Source: Paenirhizobium selenitireducens ATCC BAA-1503
GTDB lineage: Bacteria > Pseudomonadota > Alphaproteobacteria > Rhizobiales > Rhizobiaceae
Direction: 5' to 3'
NCBI RefSeq assembly: GCF_000518785.1
Contig: NZ_JAEG01000001.1
Coordinates: 434,001 to 498,000, forward strand
Length of the DNA: 64,000 nucleotides
A program made the translations under genes and the position numbers. This document shows positions 21,703-31,879 of this stretch, piece by piece. The stretch's first letter is position 1. Every line of letters begins with the position of its first letter. A model generated the notes under the pieces. The model ran no database searches. It worked only from the letters and a program-made list of their open reading frames with translations, and was not told the origin of the DNA.

Positions 21703-22629
21703 ATGAGCAAATCCATTTCGCCCCTTCTGCCGATCGTCTATTCCAGCGAGGTCGTCGCCGCAAAGGCGCGCGGAGCCCCGATCGTCGCACTCGAATCGAC
21801 CATCATCACCCACGGCATGCCTTATCCCGGCAATCTGGACATGGCCCGCAGCGTCGAGCAGATCGTGCGCGACAATGGCGCGGTTCCGGCCACCATCGCA
21901 GTGATCGAAGGCGTGCTGCATATCGGCCTCGAGGCCGAGCAGATCGCTGCCCTCGCGCAGATGAGCAGCGTGATGAAGCTGTCGCGCGCCGATCTTGCCT
22001 TCGCGCTCGCCGAGCGGCGCACCGGCGCAACCACGGTCGCGGCAACGATGATCGCAGCGGCCCGCGCCGGCATTTCGGTCTTCGCCACCGGCGGCATCGG
22101 CGGCGTCCATCGCGGTGTCGAGGAGAGCTTCGATATTTCCGCCGACCTCGAGGAACTGGCCCGCACGGCGGTCATCGTCGTCTCCGCCGGCCCCAAGGCC
22201 ATCCTCGACATCCCCAAGACGCTCGAGGTGCTGGAGACCCGCGGCGTTCCGGTCGTCACCTACGACAGCGAGGAGTTCCCGGCATTCTGGTCGCGCAGCT
22301 CCGGTCTGCGCAGTCCGCTCAACCTGCCGAGCCCGGCGGCGATCGCCAATTTCCAGCGCATGCGCGAACAGCTCGGCATCGACGGCGGCATGCTGATCGC
22401 CAATCCGGTTCCGCTCGAGGACGAGATCGCGCGGGAAGAGATGGAAATCTATATCGGCCGGGCGCTGGCCAGCGCCGAGCGCGAGGAAGTCACCGGCAAG
22501 GAGGTGACCCCCTTCCTGCTCGACACGATTTTCCACATGACCAGCGGCCGCAGCCTGAAAACCAATATCGCACTGGTGGAGAACAATGCCCGTCTCGCCG
22601 CCGAGATCGCGGTTGCGATGAACGCCTGA
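21703..22629 (+). CDS. psuG: Pseudouridine-5'-phosphate glycosidase
   Basis: PsuG reversibly splits pseudouridine 5'-phosphate to uracil and ribose 5-phosphate with a Mn2+-dependent Schiff-base mechanism. The 308-residue product has the family blocks IVALESTIITHGMPYP near residues 26-41, KLSRADLAFAL (with the lysine expected to form the imine) and FATGGIGGVHRG. The start at 21703 was chosen to give the standard N-terminus; the frame extends 19 codons upstream into psuK. The stop lies 13 bp from the convergent LuxR-type gene. Confidence 0.93.
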   Translation: MSKSISPLLPIVYSSEVVAAKARGAPIVALESTIITHGMPYPGNLDMARSVEQIVRDNGAVPATIAVIEGVLHIGLEAEQIAALAQMSSVMKLSRADLAFALAERRTGATTVAATMIAAARAGISVFATGGIGGVHRGVEESFDISADLEELARTAVIVVSAGPKAILDIPKTLEVLETRGVPVVTYDSEEFPAFWSRSSGLRSPLNLPSPAAIANFQRMREQLGIDGGMLIANPVPLEDEIAREEMEIYIGRALASAEREEVTGKEVTPFLLDTIFHMTSGRSLKTNIALVENNARLAAEIAVAMNA

Positions 22630-22642
22630 AAAGTCGGCCGCT

Positions 22643-23380
22643 TCAGCTCAGATAGCCCAGCCGGACCGCCTCGCCTAGCGCATGCTCGAGACGGTCCGTG
22701 CCGAGCTTCCGGCAAAGAGAACCGACCAGATAGTTGACCGTGCGCGTCGACAGCGAAAGCCGTTGCGCGATCGCGTAGGTATCCAGACCGGATGCGGCCA
22801 TCTCCAGACACTCGATCTCCAGGCTGGATATGCCGGTTCTCTGCCAGTCACGCCGCTTTTCCAGGGCCTCCATGCGGTCGAGAAGATGGATCGACAGGAA
22901 GCTGAACTCATCCAGTTCCGCCGCCGACAGGGGTTCTCGCTCGCCGTAGAGCCCGAAGATATGCTTGCGCCCGTCGAGCGTCGGCAAGGTAGCATAGGCG
23001 GCCCGGCTCATGCCGTGTGCCGCGAGAAGGGCCATCAACTGCTCCACCTGCGGTGACCTGCGGGCCCTGTCCGTCAGATCGCTCTCGTGCCACTGCCAGA
23101 CAAGTCGATCGGACGAGACGAGAATGCGGACCGGCGCGACCGGAAGTCCGCCGATGGCATCGAACCCTTCGATAAAACCGGCAGGAACGTTGGTCAGGAG
23201 AATCTGGTCACGCAGCGTGTCCGTCGAGGCCGGGCGCGAGGAAAAGAGCTTGAAGTAGCGGAACTGGAAACGTTGCAGCAGGAAATCGATCGCGGTGCCG
23301 ATCTCGCTCAGGCTTTGCGCCGTCTGGATACGGACGAGCAGGTCTCTGCTGCCGCCGTCTGACACCCCGTCTGCGTCCAT
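22643..23380 (-). CDS. LuxR-family transcriptional regulator (orphan)
   Basis: The 245-residue protein has a C-terminal LuxR-type helix-turn-helix at about residues 180-240 (LEIECLEMAASGLDTYAIAQRL, then STRTVNYLVGSLCRKLG). Its N-terminal ligand-type domain has the length and layout of autoinducer-binding domains. No luxI homologue is adjacent. One AHL synthase gene lies 29 kb away, but that has its own LuxR partner, so this is an orphan (solo) regulator by context. Whether it binds a homoserine lactone cannot be read from the sequence. Confidence 0.8.
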   Translation of the reverse strand: MDADGVSDGGSRDLLVRIQTAQSLSEIGTAIDFLLQRFQFRYFKLFSSRPASTDTLRDQILLTNVPAGFIEGFDAIGGLPVAPVRILVSSDRLVWQWHESDLTDRARRSPQVEQLMALLAAHGMSRAAYATLPTLDGRKHIFGLYGEREPLSAAELDEFSFLSIHLLDRMEALEKRRDWQRTGISSLEIECLEMAASGLDTYAIAQRLSLSTRTVNYLVGSLCRKLGTDRLEHALGEAVRLGYLS

Positions 23381-23519
23381 CCCACCTCGACCAAATGCCG
23401 GATTGCCGGCCGGGCGACCTCTGCGCCCGACCGTTCAAATCACCAGGCGTGCGGCGAGAGACCGCCTGCGGGCAATTTGACAGAAGTCAAGAGCAGTAGG
23501 CCAAGGAACGGGGCAAATG

Positions 23520-26156
23520 TCAATTTGATCCGTCGAGCATTTCGCGCACGGCCACCGCAAGCTGCTTGAGGGAGAACGGCTTCGGCAGGAAGCCGAATTT
23601 CGCATCGGCCGGCAGATTGCGGGCGAAGGCATCCTCGGCATAGCCGGAAACGAAGATGAATTTCATGTCCGGATACTTCTTGCGCAGCTCGGTGAGCAGG
23701 GTCGGCCCGTCCATTTCCGGCATGACGACGTCGGAAACGACGATGTCGACGGCACCGTCGAGCTCTTCCAGGATGTCGAGCGCCTCGACCCCGGATCCGG
23801 CCTCGTGCACGGTATAGCCGCGGGTTTCCAGCATGCGCTTGCCGCCGCGCCGAACCGCCTCCTCATCCTCGACCAGCAGCACGACGGCGGACTTGCCGGT
23901 GAGATCGGCAGGTTCGTCCTTCGCGGCACCTGCTGCCCCCTGGGCAACACCGGAAGCGCGGTCGTCGCCGGTCGAAGCGACGCCCCCCGCCGCAGCGCTG
24001 GATGCAGTCGCCGGGACAATTTCGGGGATGTGGCGTGGCAGGAAGATGCGGAACTTGGTGCCGCGTCCGACTTCCGATTCCGGATAGATATAGCCGCCGG
24101 ACTGCTTGACGATGCCGTAGACCATGGCGAGGCCGAGGCCCGTTCCCTTGCCCACTTCCTTGGTGGTGAAGAAGGGCTCGAAGATCTTGTCCATGATCTC
24201 CGGCGCGATGCCGGTCCCGGTGTCAGCCACCTCCACCAGGACGAACTCTTCCTCCGGCAGGCCGCGATAGTTGAACGCAGCGGCCTCGTCGGGCGAGATG
24301 TTGCGGGTCGTCACCGTGATCGTCCCGCCGTCCGGCATGGCATCGCGGGCGTTGACGCACAGGTTGATCAGCACCTGCTCGAATTGCGACAGGTCGGTCT
24401 TCACCGCCCACAGGTCGCGGCCATACTCGACCTTGAGCTTGACATTGCTGCCGGAGATCAGGCGGTCGACCAGCATGCGCAGATCGCCGATCACGTCGGT
24501 CAGGTTGAGCACGCTCGGCCGCATGGTCTGCTTGCGCGAGAAGGCGAGCAACTGGCGCACGAGAACCGCCGCGCGGTTGGCGTTGCGCTTGATCTCCATC
24601 AGGTCGGCAAAGCTGGAATCCGACGGCCGCGCCTGCAGCAGCAGATGGTCGGAGGAGAGGAGGATCGCGGTCAAGACGTTGTTGAAGTCATGCGCAATGC
24701 CACCGGCGAGCGTGCCGACGGCATTCATCTTCTGCGTCTGCGCCATCTGCGTCTCGAGCGCCTTCTGGTCGGTCACGTCGACCGCGTAGACGATCGCCGC
24801 CTCTTCCGGCGCCTCGTCGCTCTGGTCGATCACCGCATTGACGTAGAAACGGAAATGCCGCGTGTCGTTGACCGGGTGACGGCTGTCGATCGGCGCGATG
24901 TCGACCTGGCGATCCTTGGCCGCGGCCAGCGCCTCATGGAAGCGCTCGCGCTCGTTTTCGTGGATGACGACTTCCAGCTTGCCGCCGCGGTCGACGTCGT
25001 CGCGGCTGACGATGTCAGAGAACAGCTTGAGGAACGGCGCATTGGTGCGCAGGATCCGCCCCTCGCCGTCCACCGAGGCAATCGCCATGGGCGTGTTGTT
25101 GAAGAAGCGGGTGAAGCGCATCGAAGCGATCGACGCCGACTGGTCGCTGCCGCCTTCCTGACGTGCCAGCACGATCGAACGGCTTTCGCCGGGCGCGCCG
25201 TCGCGGGCCGAGCGGACCCGGTGGACGAGCCTGACCGGCAGGCTCTGGCCGTTGACGCGGCGAAGGTCGAGATCGAGCGTCTCGGTCTTCGACTGACCCG
25301 GCTCCGCCTGGACGGAATCGATCAGCGCCATACCCTCGCCGGCCACCAGATCGGCGATCGTCATCGAGCCGGGGCTGAACTGGGTCAGATCGACGCCCAG
25401 CCATTCGGCCAGAGTCGCGTTGAGATAGTAGATCTCACCCTTGCGGCCGGCCGAGAAGAAGCCGGCGGGCGCATGGTCGAGATAGTCAATGGCGTGCTGC
25501 AGTTCCTTGAAGAAGCGCTCCTGGTCGTCGCGCTCGGACGTGATGTCGCTGATCTGCCAGATATGCAGCTTCTTGCCGAGACTGCGCTCGCCCGACAGCA
25601 GCCGTGCCTTCAGCCGGTACCAGTGGGCGCCCGAGCCGCTCGCCGTGTGCGTGCCGAGCGGCTTCAGCAGCCGGAATTCCTCATAACCTTCGCGGCCTTC
25701 GCGAAGGCCATTGGTCAGGCGATAGAGCGCCTCGCTCGATTCGCGGTAGCGCGACAGCAGCGCCTCGAGCGTCTGCACCTCGGTCGCCTTCTTGGCGCCG
25801 GTCATGCGCCCATAGGAACCGTTGGCATAGACGACGCGGCCGTCCTCGTCGGTGATCAGGATGCCTTCCGGCTGGCTGGCGAGAAAACCGCGCGCCAGCG
25901 TGTCAGAATGCGACTGCGGCATCACCTCGACGAAACCGATCACGGCGGCGACGATGAAGAATATGCCCATCATCGCCAGGATGCCGAGAATGCCGAGCAC
26001 GAACTCGTTGTCGAGCTGGCCCTTGAAGAGAACGAACGCGACCGCGGCCCCCAGCAACACGACGGCCAGCAGGATGACGCGCAGTGCCGTACCCGAACGC
26101 GTTGCCCGATCCACCAGGGGACCCTCGTCGTCTGCGCCCTTCGGCTCTCTTGTCAT
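23520..26156 (-). CDS. cckA: Hybrid sensor histidine kinase CckA (cell-cycle control)
   Basis: CckA autophosphorylates and passes phosphate through ChpT to CtrA and CpdR, setting cell-cycle progression. The 878-residue product has two N-terminal membrane helices (about 25-44 and 53-77) and PAS domains (about 90-205, 220-330, 345-465). The HisKA motif GGIAHDFNN carries phosphoacceptor His489. The HATPase core includes [12 protein letters not shown]-terminal receiver domain has Asp809 in VVSDVVMP and Lys859. These features fit alphaproteobacterial CckA throughout. An Ala/Gly-rich linker separates kinase and receiver. It is divergent from the FliO-like gene. Confidence 0.95.
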   Translation of the reverse strand: MTREPKGADDEGPLVDRATRSGTALRVILLAVVLLGAAVAFVLFKGQLDNEFVLGILGILAMMGIFFIVAAVIGFVEVMPQSHSDTLARGFLASQPEGILITDEDGRVVYANGSYGRMTGAKKATEVQTLEALLSRYRESSEALYRLTNGLREGREGYEEFRLLKPLGTHTASGSGAHWYRLKARLLSGERSLGKKLHIWQISDITSERDDQERFFKELQHAIDYLDHAPAGFFSAGRKGEIYYLNATLAEWLGVDLTQFSPGSMTIADLVAGEGMALIDSVQAEPGQSKTETLDLDLRRVNGQSLPVRLVHRVRSARDGAPGESRSIVLARQEGGSDQSASIASMRFTRFFNNTPMAIASVDGEGRILRTNAPFLKLFSDIVSRDDVDRGGKLEVVIHENERERFHEALAAAKDRQVDIAPIDSRHPVNDTRHFRFYVNAVIDQSDEAPEEAAIVYAVDVTDQKALETQMAQTQKMNAVGTLAGGIAHDFNNVLTAILLSSDHLLLQARPSDSSFADLMEIKRNANRAAVLVRQLLAFSRKQTMRPSVLNLTDVIGDLRMLVDRLISGSNVKLKVEYGRDLWAVKTDLSQFEQVLINLCVNARDAMPDGGTITVTTRNISPDEAAAFNYRGLPEEEFVLVEVADTGTGIAPEIMDKIFEPFFTTKEVGKGTGLGLAMVYGIVKQSGGYIYPESEVGRGTKFRIFLPRHIPEIVPATASSAAAGGVASTGDDRASGVAQGAAGAAKDEPADLTGKSAVVLLVEDEEAVRRGGKRMLETRGYTVHEAGSGVEALDILEELDGAVDIVVSDVVMPEMDGPTLLTELRKKYPDMKFIFVSGYAEDAFARNLPADAKFGFLPKPFSLKQLAVAVREMLDGSN

Positions 26157-26430
26157 ATATGCCTCGTGCTCGAACCCGGATGCCGCGTTGCCGCCTGCGA
26201 TGATGGAAGGAATCGGGCGTGTCGATCATCTTTAGCAATTTGCGGCAGCCGCAAAAAGCTCCGTGCAGGCATATTGCGCGCGCCCATACACAGCAATCCC
26301 CACAGGAATGCCGCATTTTTCAAGGAACATGCATCTTTTACCCGAAGCGCCGGCCGAGCCGGCCTCCCTGCCCTTGCCGGATTGCGAAATAGACCGTCTT
26401 CTGCCAGAAAGCGGAAAAGGAGAGCCCGAC

Positions 26431-27834
26431 ATGTTTGACGAACTGAAGACCGCCTATGCGGACCGTTTTCTGGTCGCAGCACTCGGCGTCAGCCTTGCGC
26501 TTCTGTGCCTGTTCATCGTGCTGTGGCTGCTGCGCAACCGCGCGCCCTCGCCCTTCGTCCGCGGCGGTCGCAACCGCCAGCCGCGTCTGCAGGTCCTCGA
26601 TGCCGCCGCGGTCGATGCCCGTCGCCGGCTTGTATTGGTCCGCCGCGACAATGTCGAACACCTGGTGATGATCGGCGGGCCGACCGACATCGTCATAGAA
26701 AGCGGCATCGGCGACGAGCGCGCCTATCTGTCGGCAACGCCGGTCCGGGACACACCCTTGCAGGTCGCTGCCGACCTTCCGCCAGCCGCACAGCCGCAAC
26801 CCGCACCCGCTCCGCGCGCTCTCGACCGCATGGAGACCCCTGTGGCGCCGGCCGCAAGGCCCGAAGCCGTGCCCGCGACGCGACCCGAAGCGCCTGTCGC
26901 CGCCCGCCCCGTGACGCCCGCACCCGCCGCGGCACCGGCGCCGGTGTCCGCCGCCGCCGTAGCGAAGGCCGCTGCCCCAGTTGCAACCCCGGCACCAGTA
27001 CAGGCGCCGCAGCTCCGGCCGGAACCGAGCGCGGAGATGCGTGCACCCGAAGCGCCGAAGGTCGAGGCGGCTCCCTCGCCGACGCCGAGGCCGGAACCTG
27101 CCGCACCGCTGCGGGATGCGGCCGATTTGGCCAGGCCGGAAGGCGTCCGAGCCGAACCCCCGGTCCTGCGCCCCGTCTCCGAGGTGCTTGCCCAGTCGCC
27201 GTCCGTCACCGCCGCAAGGCCCGAGCCGAAACCTGCCCAGCCCGTTCCTCCGGCGGCTCCGGTGATGCAGCCCGCCGCTCCGGCGCCTGTCGCTGTCCCC
27301 GCCCCAGCCGCCGCACCCGAGCTTCGCCCGGTCGAGGCTTCGGCGCGCTTTGCCACGCCGGCAGCCGCCGCCGTGATGGCGGCGCCATTCGTCGCGCCGT
27401 CGCCTGAAATTGCGCCAAGGCCCGCAGTCGATTTGCCGACCATCCCGCAGAGCGATGCCGCCGATATCCTCGAAGCCGCGCGCCAGCGCGTGCTATCGCC
27501 GGTATCCGGGCCATCACCGCGCAGCGACGCCCGCGCAGATCTGCCCTCCGCCGCACCGGAAGCCGCTATGCGGTCTGGAGAGCTAAGCGAGTTCGAACGC
27601 GTCCTGGAAGAAGAGATGGCGCTGCACCTGGCAGCAAACGACGCCCAGCCGATGGCGCCTGCACCGTTCCAGCCCCTGTTGCCCGAGACACGCGCCGACC
27701 GGCCCGTCGTTCCGCCGATGGCGACGCCCGTGCGCGTCGACCCGGCGCGTCCGTCCGCAGCCGCGTCGCAGGAGCCGGACCTGCAGAACGAGATCGCCCG
27801 CATCTTTGGCGAGATGTCCGCCGATCGCAACTGA
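26431..27834 (+). CDS. FliO-like membrane protein with long Pro/Ala-rich tail
   Basis: The 467-residue product begins at the ATG at 26431, which has an AAAGGAG ribosome-binding site; the upstream frame is not conserved in character. One membrane helix lies at about residues 16-37 (LGVSLALLCLFIVLWLL). A short cytoplasmic domain of FliO type follows (RLQVLDAAAVDARRRLVLVRRDNVEHLVMIGGP, about 55-88), which in FliO assists assembly of the flagellar export gate. The remaining 350 residues are a low-complexity Pro/Ala/Glu-rich stretch with short helical blocks at the end, not part of classical FliO. Other flagellar genes are absent here, so the assignment rests on the domain alone. Confidence 0.72.
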   Translation: MFDELKTAYADRFLVAALGVSLALLCLFIVLWLLRNRAPSPFVRGGRNRQPRLQVLDAAAVDARRRLVLVRRDNVEHLVMIGGPTDIVIESGIGDERAYLSATPVRDTPLQVAADLPPAAQPQPAPAPRALDRMETPVAPAARPEAVPATRPEAPVAARPVTPAPAAAPAPVSAAAVAKAAAPVATPAPVQAPQLRPEPSAEMRAPEAPKVEAAPSPTPRPEPAAPLRDAADLARPEGVRAEPPVLRPVSEVLAQSPSVTAARPEPKPAQPVPPAAPVMQPAAPAPVAVPAPAAAPELRPVEASARFATPAAAAVMAAPFVAPSPEIAPRPAVDLPTIPQSDAADILEAARQRVLSPVSGPSPRSDARADLPSAAPEAAMRSGELSEFERVLEEEMALHLAANDAQPMAPAPFQPLLPETRADRPVVPPMATPVRVDPARPSAAASQEPDLQNEIARIFGEMSADRN

Positions 27835-27860
27835 ACCGCGGCCCGCTTGCTCCTCAACGC

Positions 27861-27888
27861 AAAAATGCCGGCGCGAGCCGGCATTTTT
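27861..27888. terminator. Bidirectional terminator between the FliO-like gene and dksA
   Basis: A perfect 12-bp stem with flanking A and T runs (AAAAATGCCGGC, loop GCGA, and its complement) lies between convergent genes and can serve both. Confidence 0.9.
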
Positions 27889-27942
27889 CACATCGGCCTT
27901 GCGGCCGTTCGATCTGAAAGACAGGCTGCATCCAGCGCCGCC

Positions 27943-28362
27943 TTATTCGTCGCGATACACCTTTTCGCGCCGCTCATGGCGCTCCTGCGCCTCGATCGAC
28001 AAGGTCGCGATAGGCCGGGCGTCCAGGCGCTTCAAGCCGATCGGCTCGCCGGTTTCCTCGCAATAGCCGTAGGTGCCGTCATCGATCCGCTGCAGGGCGG
28101 CATCGATCTTGGAGATCAACTTGCGCTGCCGGTCGCGGGCACGAAGCTCGATGGCACGGTCGGTTTCGGAGGATGCCCGGTCTGCAAGGTCGGGATGGTT
28201 GGCACTCTCTTCGGCCAGGTGGCCGAGGGTTTCACGCGCTTCCCGGAGGATGTCGTTCTTCCATGCGACCAGCTTCGCGCGAAAGTAAGCCCGCTGGCTC
28301 GCGTTCATGAACTCATCGTCTTCCGAGAGAACATAATTGCTAAGATTGATCTTCTCACTCAA
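27943..28362 (-). CDS. dksA: RNA polymerase-binding transcription factor DksA
   Basis: DksA enters the RNA polymerase secondary channel and, with ppGpp, adjusts rRNA and stress promoters. The 139-residue product has the coiled coil with tip residues Asp58, Asp61 and Ala63 (DLADRA), matching the essential E. coli tip. Its zinc finger is degenerate: Cys101, Thr104, Ser122 and Ala125 stand where E. coli has four cysteines, as in other alphaproteobacterial DksA proteins. I chose the TTG at 28362: it has AGGAGA six bases upstream, whereas the longest start (28425) lies inside the -35 box and the ATG at 28383 would have almost no leader. Confidence 0.93.
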   Translation of the reverse strand: MSEKINLSNYVLSEDDEFMNASQRAYFRAKLVAWKNDILREARETLGHLAEESANHPDLADRASSETDRAIELRARDRQRKLISKIDAALQRIDDGTYGYCEETGEPIGLKRLDARPIATLSIEAQERHERREKVYRDE

Positions 28363-28396
28363 CGCGATTCTCCTGAAGAACATCTCAATGGCGGGC

Positions 28397-28425
28397 TGTA
28401 TATCCTTTCGATAACCGGGGTTCAA
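28397..28425 (-). promoter_or_regulatory. Promoter of dksA
   Basis: On the minus strand TTGAAC, a 17-bp spacer and TATACA form a strong sigma-70-type promoter. Transcription would start near 28390, giving a leader of about 28 bases to the TTG start. An AT-rich block at about 28440-28490 lies upstream and could act as an UP-type element. Confidence 0.7.
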
Positions 28426-28643
28426 GCCTAATGGGTGAATGTTAAGGCATTTTTAAATCTGTCATATTTTTAGGCTAAGGGCATATTTTTTCACCGCTAT
28501 TTGGCACTTCGGCAGCACCTCGGCCGGCCGGGCCTACAGCGCCCGCATCCGACTGTGGTCTAATCGGTTTGAACGCCTGTTGACGGACCTCCCCGACAAA
28601 AGCTAGTTCAGGGTAAGAAAGCCCAGTCGCGGAATTCCTTCGG

Positions 28644-29138
28644 ATGACCCTCCTAGCCTCGCCTCCCCAACGCATCTACCTTATGAGGCACGCGAAGTCC
28701 GGCTGGGCGAAACCCGGCGAGCGCGACTTCGATCGCCGCCTGGACGACGCCGGCTTGATCGAGGCAGAGCAGGTCGCAGGCGTGGCGGCCAAACGCGGCT
28801 ATCGCCCCTCCATCGTGCTGTCGTCCTCGGCGGTGCGTTGCCGCCAGACCGCAGAAGCCTTGCGCCGCTCGATTGACGGGGCGACCGAATTCCGCTTCCT
28901 CGACGAACTCTACAATGCCCCGGCCGACGCCTATGTCGACCTGATTGAGCAGAGCCGGCAATTCGACTCCGTCATGCTGGTCGGCCACAATCCGGCAATC
29001 GAGGAACTGTTCGCCACGCTGGTCGGCATGGATGCCGTCAACCGCACCATCCCGGAAGGCTACCCGACCTCCGGCCTTGCGGTCCTCGACCACCAGGCCG
29101 CCGGTGGCGACTGGATCCTCACCGATTTCATCGCCTGA
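28644..29138 (+). CDS. SixA-like histidine phosphatase
   Basis: The 164-residue protein is a small member of the histidine phosphatase (phosphoglycerate mutase) superfamily. The RHAKSGW motif places the catalytic Arg15-His16, and the second active-site His115 is in VGHNPAIEEL. The short length and RHAKS motif match SixA, which dephosphorylates phosphohistidine on Hpt domains or PTS proteins. An Hpt-like protein lies 7 kb away, but no partner is adjacent. The next gene (YcjX-like) starts 117 bp downstream on the same strand. Confidence 0.85.
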   Translation: MTLLASPPQRIYLMRHAKSGWAKPGERDFDRRLDDAGLIEAEQVAGVAAKRGYRPSIVLSSSAVRCRQTAEALRRSIDGATEFRFLDELYNAPADAYVDLIEQSRQFDSVMLVGHNPAIEELFATLVGMDAVNRTIPEGYPTSGLAVLDHQAAGGDWILTDFIA

Positions 29139-29255
29139 CAGCCCCGGGCGCGGCCATTGAGAATCCGGCTGCGACGATCCGGGGGCCGTCCTGTCCTTTT
29201 TCCTTGGCCGTCCGCTTCCTATATGCGGGAGGCACATCACGCGGGGACGAATGAA

Positions 29256-30731
29256 TTGCCGCCATCCTTGACCAGCTTCACCGACGAAGCCGCAATCGCA
29301 CTCGACAATCTCGCCGACCGCGCGGCGAACCTCGTCAATCCGACCATCCGCCTCGGCGTCACCGGCCTGTCGCGCGCCGGCAAGACGGTGTTCATCTCCT
29401 CGCTGGTCCACAATCTGCTGCATGGCGGACGCCTGCCGCTGTTCGAACCGATCAGGTCCGGCCGCGTCACCGCCACGCGCCTTGAGGAACAGCCGGACGA
29501 TGCCGTGCCGCGCTTCCAGTACGAGGATCACATCCGCGCCCTGGTGCGCGAGCGGATCTGGCCGGATTCGACCCGGGCGATCTCGGAGCTTCGCCTGACC
29601 ATCGAATACAAGAGCGCCAGCGGCTGGAACCGCATGTTCTCGCCCGGCCGCCTGTCGATCGACATCGTCGACTATCCCGGCGAATGGCTGCTCGATCTGC
29701 CGCTGCTCGCCCAGGATTTTCGCCAGTTCAGCGACGCGACGGCGCAACTTGCGCTGACCGGCATCCGCACGGAGCTGGCGCGCGACTGGCTCGACCTGTG
29801 TGCCGCGATCGACATGGACGCGCCGGCCGACGAGATGGTCGCCCGGCAGCTGGCGACCACGTTCACCGCCTATCTGCGCGCCTGCAAGGCCGACGAGCGC
29901 TCGCTATCCACCCTGCCGCCCGGCCGCTTCCTGATGCCCGGCGACCTCGACGGCTCGCCGGCGCTGACCTTCGCGCCGCTCGTCGGCATGCCGGAGACGC
30001 GCGCGCCGAAGGGATCGCTGCGTGCCATGATGGAGCGCCGCTTCGAGGCCTACAAGACGGTCGTGGTGAAGCCCTTCTTCCGCGAGCACTTCGCAAGGCT
30101 CGACCGGCAAATCGTTCTGGTCGACGCGCTGCAGGCGATCAATCGCGGCCCCGAAGCCGTGCAGGATCTGGAACGTGCGCTCGCCGACGTGCTGGCCTGC
30201 TTCCGCGCCGGCACCAACAATGTGCTGACCTCGCTGATCCGCCGGCGGATCGACCGCGTGCTGGTGGCCGCCACCAAGGCCGACCATCTGCACCACGAAA
30301 GCCACGACCGGCTCCAGGCGATCACCCGGCGGCTGGTCGATCGCGCCATCCAGACGATCGGCATGTCGGGCGCCGGCATCGACGTCATGGCCATCGCCTC
30401 GGTGCGCGCCACCCGCGAGGCAACCGTCAAGCGCGACGGCCATGACCTGCCGGTCATCGTCGGCACGCCGATGGCGGGCGAGAAGGTCGGCGCCGAGCGC
30501 TTCGACGGCAATCGCAAGACTGCCGTCTTTCCCGGCGACCTGCCGGACGATGCGGAAGCCTTCTTCCGCTCGATCGACGAAGGCGCGGACCGTCTTGACC
30601 TGCCCGAGCTGGACATCGTGCGGTTTCGTCCGCCGCTGCTCGAGGAGACCGGCGGCGGGATCACGCTTTCGGTGCCGCATATCCGCCTCGACCGCGCCAT
30701 GCAGTTCCTGTTTGGAGATCGCCTCGCATGA
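29256..30731 (+). CDS. YcjX-like (DUF463) P-loop protein
   Basis: The 491-residue protein belongs to the YcjX/DUF463 family of P-loop NTPases of unknown role, linked in enterobacteria to the phage-shock operon region. The P-loop is GLSRAGKT at residues 37-44; the switch-like IVDYPGEWLLDLPLL follows near residues 130-145. I prefer the TTG at 29256, with GGGGA eight bases upstream; an ATG at 29223 is in frame but has no ribosome-binding site. The stop overlaps the YcjF-like start (ATGA), so the two are coupled. Confidence 0.82.
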   Translation: MPPSLTSFTDEAAIALDNLADRAANLVNPTIRLGVTGLSRAGKTVFISSLVHNLLHGGRLPLFEPIRSGRVTATRLEEQPDDAVPRFQYEDHIRALVRERIWPDSTRAISELRLTIEYKSASGWNRMFSPGRLSIDIVDYPGEWLLDLPLLAQDFRQFSDATAQLALTGIRTELARDWLDLCAAIDMDAPADEMVARQLATTFTAYLRACKADERSLSTLPPGRFLMPGDLDGSPALTFAPLVGMPETRAPKGSLRAMMERRFEAYKTVVVKPFFREHFARLDRQIVLVDALQAINRGPEAVQDLERALADVLACFRAGTNNVLTSLIRRRIDRVLVAATKADHLHHESHDRLQAITRRLVDRAIQTIGMSGAGIDVMAIASVRATREATVKRDGHDLPVIVGTPMAGEKVGAERFDGNRKTAVFPGDLPDDAEAFFRSIDEGADRLDLPELDIVRFRPPLLEETGGGITLSVPHIRLDRAMQFLFGDRLA

Positions 30732-31810
30732 AAAGGCCCCCGTCACCGCCGCATGCCGCTCCGCGCCGTCCCGCGTCCTTCGCCATCGAGCAGGAGATCG
30801 CGGTAGCCCCGAAGGCCAGTGGCCCCAGGGCGCCGCAGAGTTTCGACGACGAGATCGAAATCACGCCCGACGAGGCCGACCCGTTCATCGGCGGCGACCT
30901 CGCCGCGGTCGAACCGCTGGCGATTGCCCGGCCGCGCCGCCGTGGACTGTCGCTCGGCAAGATCACCGCCGGCGCCTTCGGCCTGCTCCTGTCGCTGGCG
31001 ATCGGCCTGTGGCTCGACGGCTTGATCCGCGACCTGTTCGCCCGCTCGGACTGGCTCGGCTATGCCGCGCTCGCGGTGCTGGCCGTCGGCCTGCTCGCCC
31101 TGTTCCTGTTGCTGGCGCGCGAGGCCGTCGGCCTCTACCGGCTCGAAGCGGTGCAGAACCTCAAGGCCGACGCCGAAAAGGCCGTAGCGGAAGGGCGCAA
31201 GCCCGCCGCCCGAACCGTTGTGCGGCAGTTGATGCGGCTCGTCTCGACCCGCCCGGAAACGGCGCGCGGCCGCGCCACGCTCGAAGCGAGCGAGGAGGAC
31301 ATCATCGATGCGCCGCAACTGATCGAGCTTGCCGAACGTGAACTTCTGGCGCCGCTCGACATCCGCGCCCGCGGCCTCATCCTCGGCGCCTCGAAGCGCG
31401 TCTCCGTGGTCACGGCCGTCAGCCCGCGGGCCATCGTCGACCTCGCCTATGTGCTGTTCGAGGTCTTCCGCCTGGTGCGGGCCATGGCCGAGCTCTATGG
31501 CGGCCGGCCGGGCACCGTGGGCATGTTGCGGCTCCTGCGCGACGTCATCGCCCACCTCGCCGTCACCGGATCGATCGCCGTCGGCGATGGCCTTGCCCAG
31601 CAGATCCTCGGCCACGGGCTCGCATCGCGGCTTTCGGCGCGCCTCGGCGAAGGCGTGATCAACGGCCTGATGACCGCGCGAATCGGCATCGCCGCCATGG
31701 ACCTCTGCCGCCCTCTGCCGTTTCGCGCCGTGAAGCGACCCGGCATCGGCGATTTCATCTCCGACCTCACGCCCAGCATGACAGGCAGGCCGGATCAGCC
31801 TATGAAGTGA
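30728..31810 (+). CDS. YcjF-like (DUF697) inner-membrane protein
   Basis: The 360-residue product has an 80-residue, acidic, probably disordered N-terminus. Two membrane helices follow at about residues 78-97 and 109-130, then a helical DUF697-type domain in the second half with a hydrophobic, glycine-containing core. YcjF and YcjX are encoded side by side in many proteobacteria, as here, with a four-base overlap. No enzymatic motif is visible. A membrane anchor or partner for the YcjX NTPase is a reasonable inference. Confidence 0.82.
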   Translation: MKRPPSPPHAAPRRPASFAIEQEIAVAPKASGPRAPQSFDDEIEITPDEADPFIGGDLAAVEPLAIARPRRRGLSLGKITAGAFGLLLSLAIGLWLDGLIRDLFARSDWLGYAALAVLAVGLLALFLLLAREAVGLYRLEAVQNLKADAEKAVAEGRKPAARTVVRQLMRLVSTRPETARGRATLEASEEDIIDAPQLIELAERELLAPLDIRARGLILGASKRVSVVTAVSPRAIVDLAYVLFEVFRLVRAMAELYGGRPGTVGMLRLLRDVIAHLAVTGSIAVGDGLAQQILGHGLASRLSARLGEGVINGLMTARIGIAAMDLCRPLPFRAVKRPGIGDFISDLTPSMTGRPDQPMK

Positions 31811-31879
31811 CGACCGGCTGGGAGAATGGCCGCTTTTCCCGTTGCCCACGGCTTCTTTTGCGTCTAGGGCAAGGATGCA

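Noticed and set aside
28455-28470. CTGTCAT near the dksA upstream region as a PHO box
   Set aside because: Only one heptamer; no second copy at 11-bp spacing on either side.
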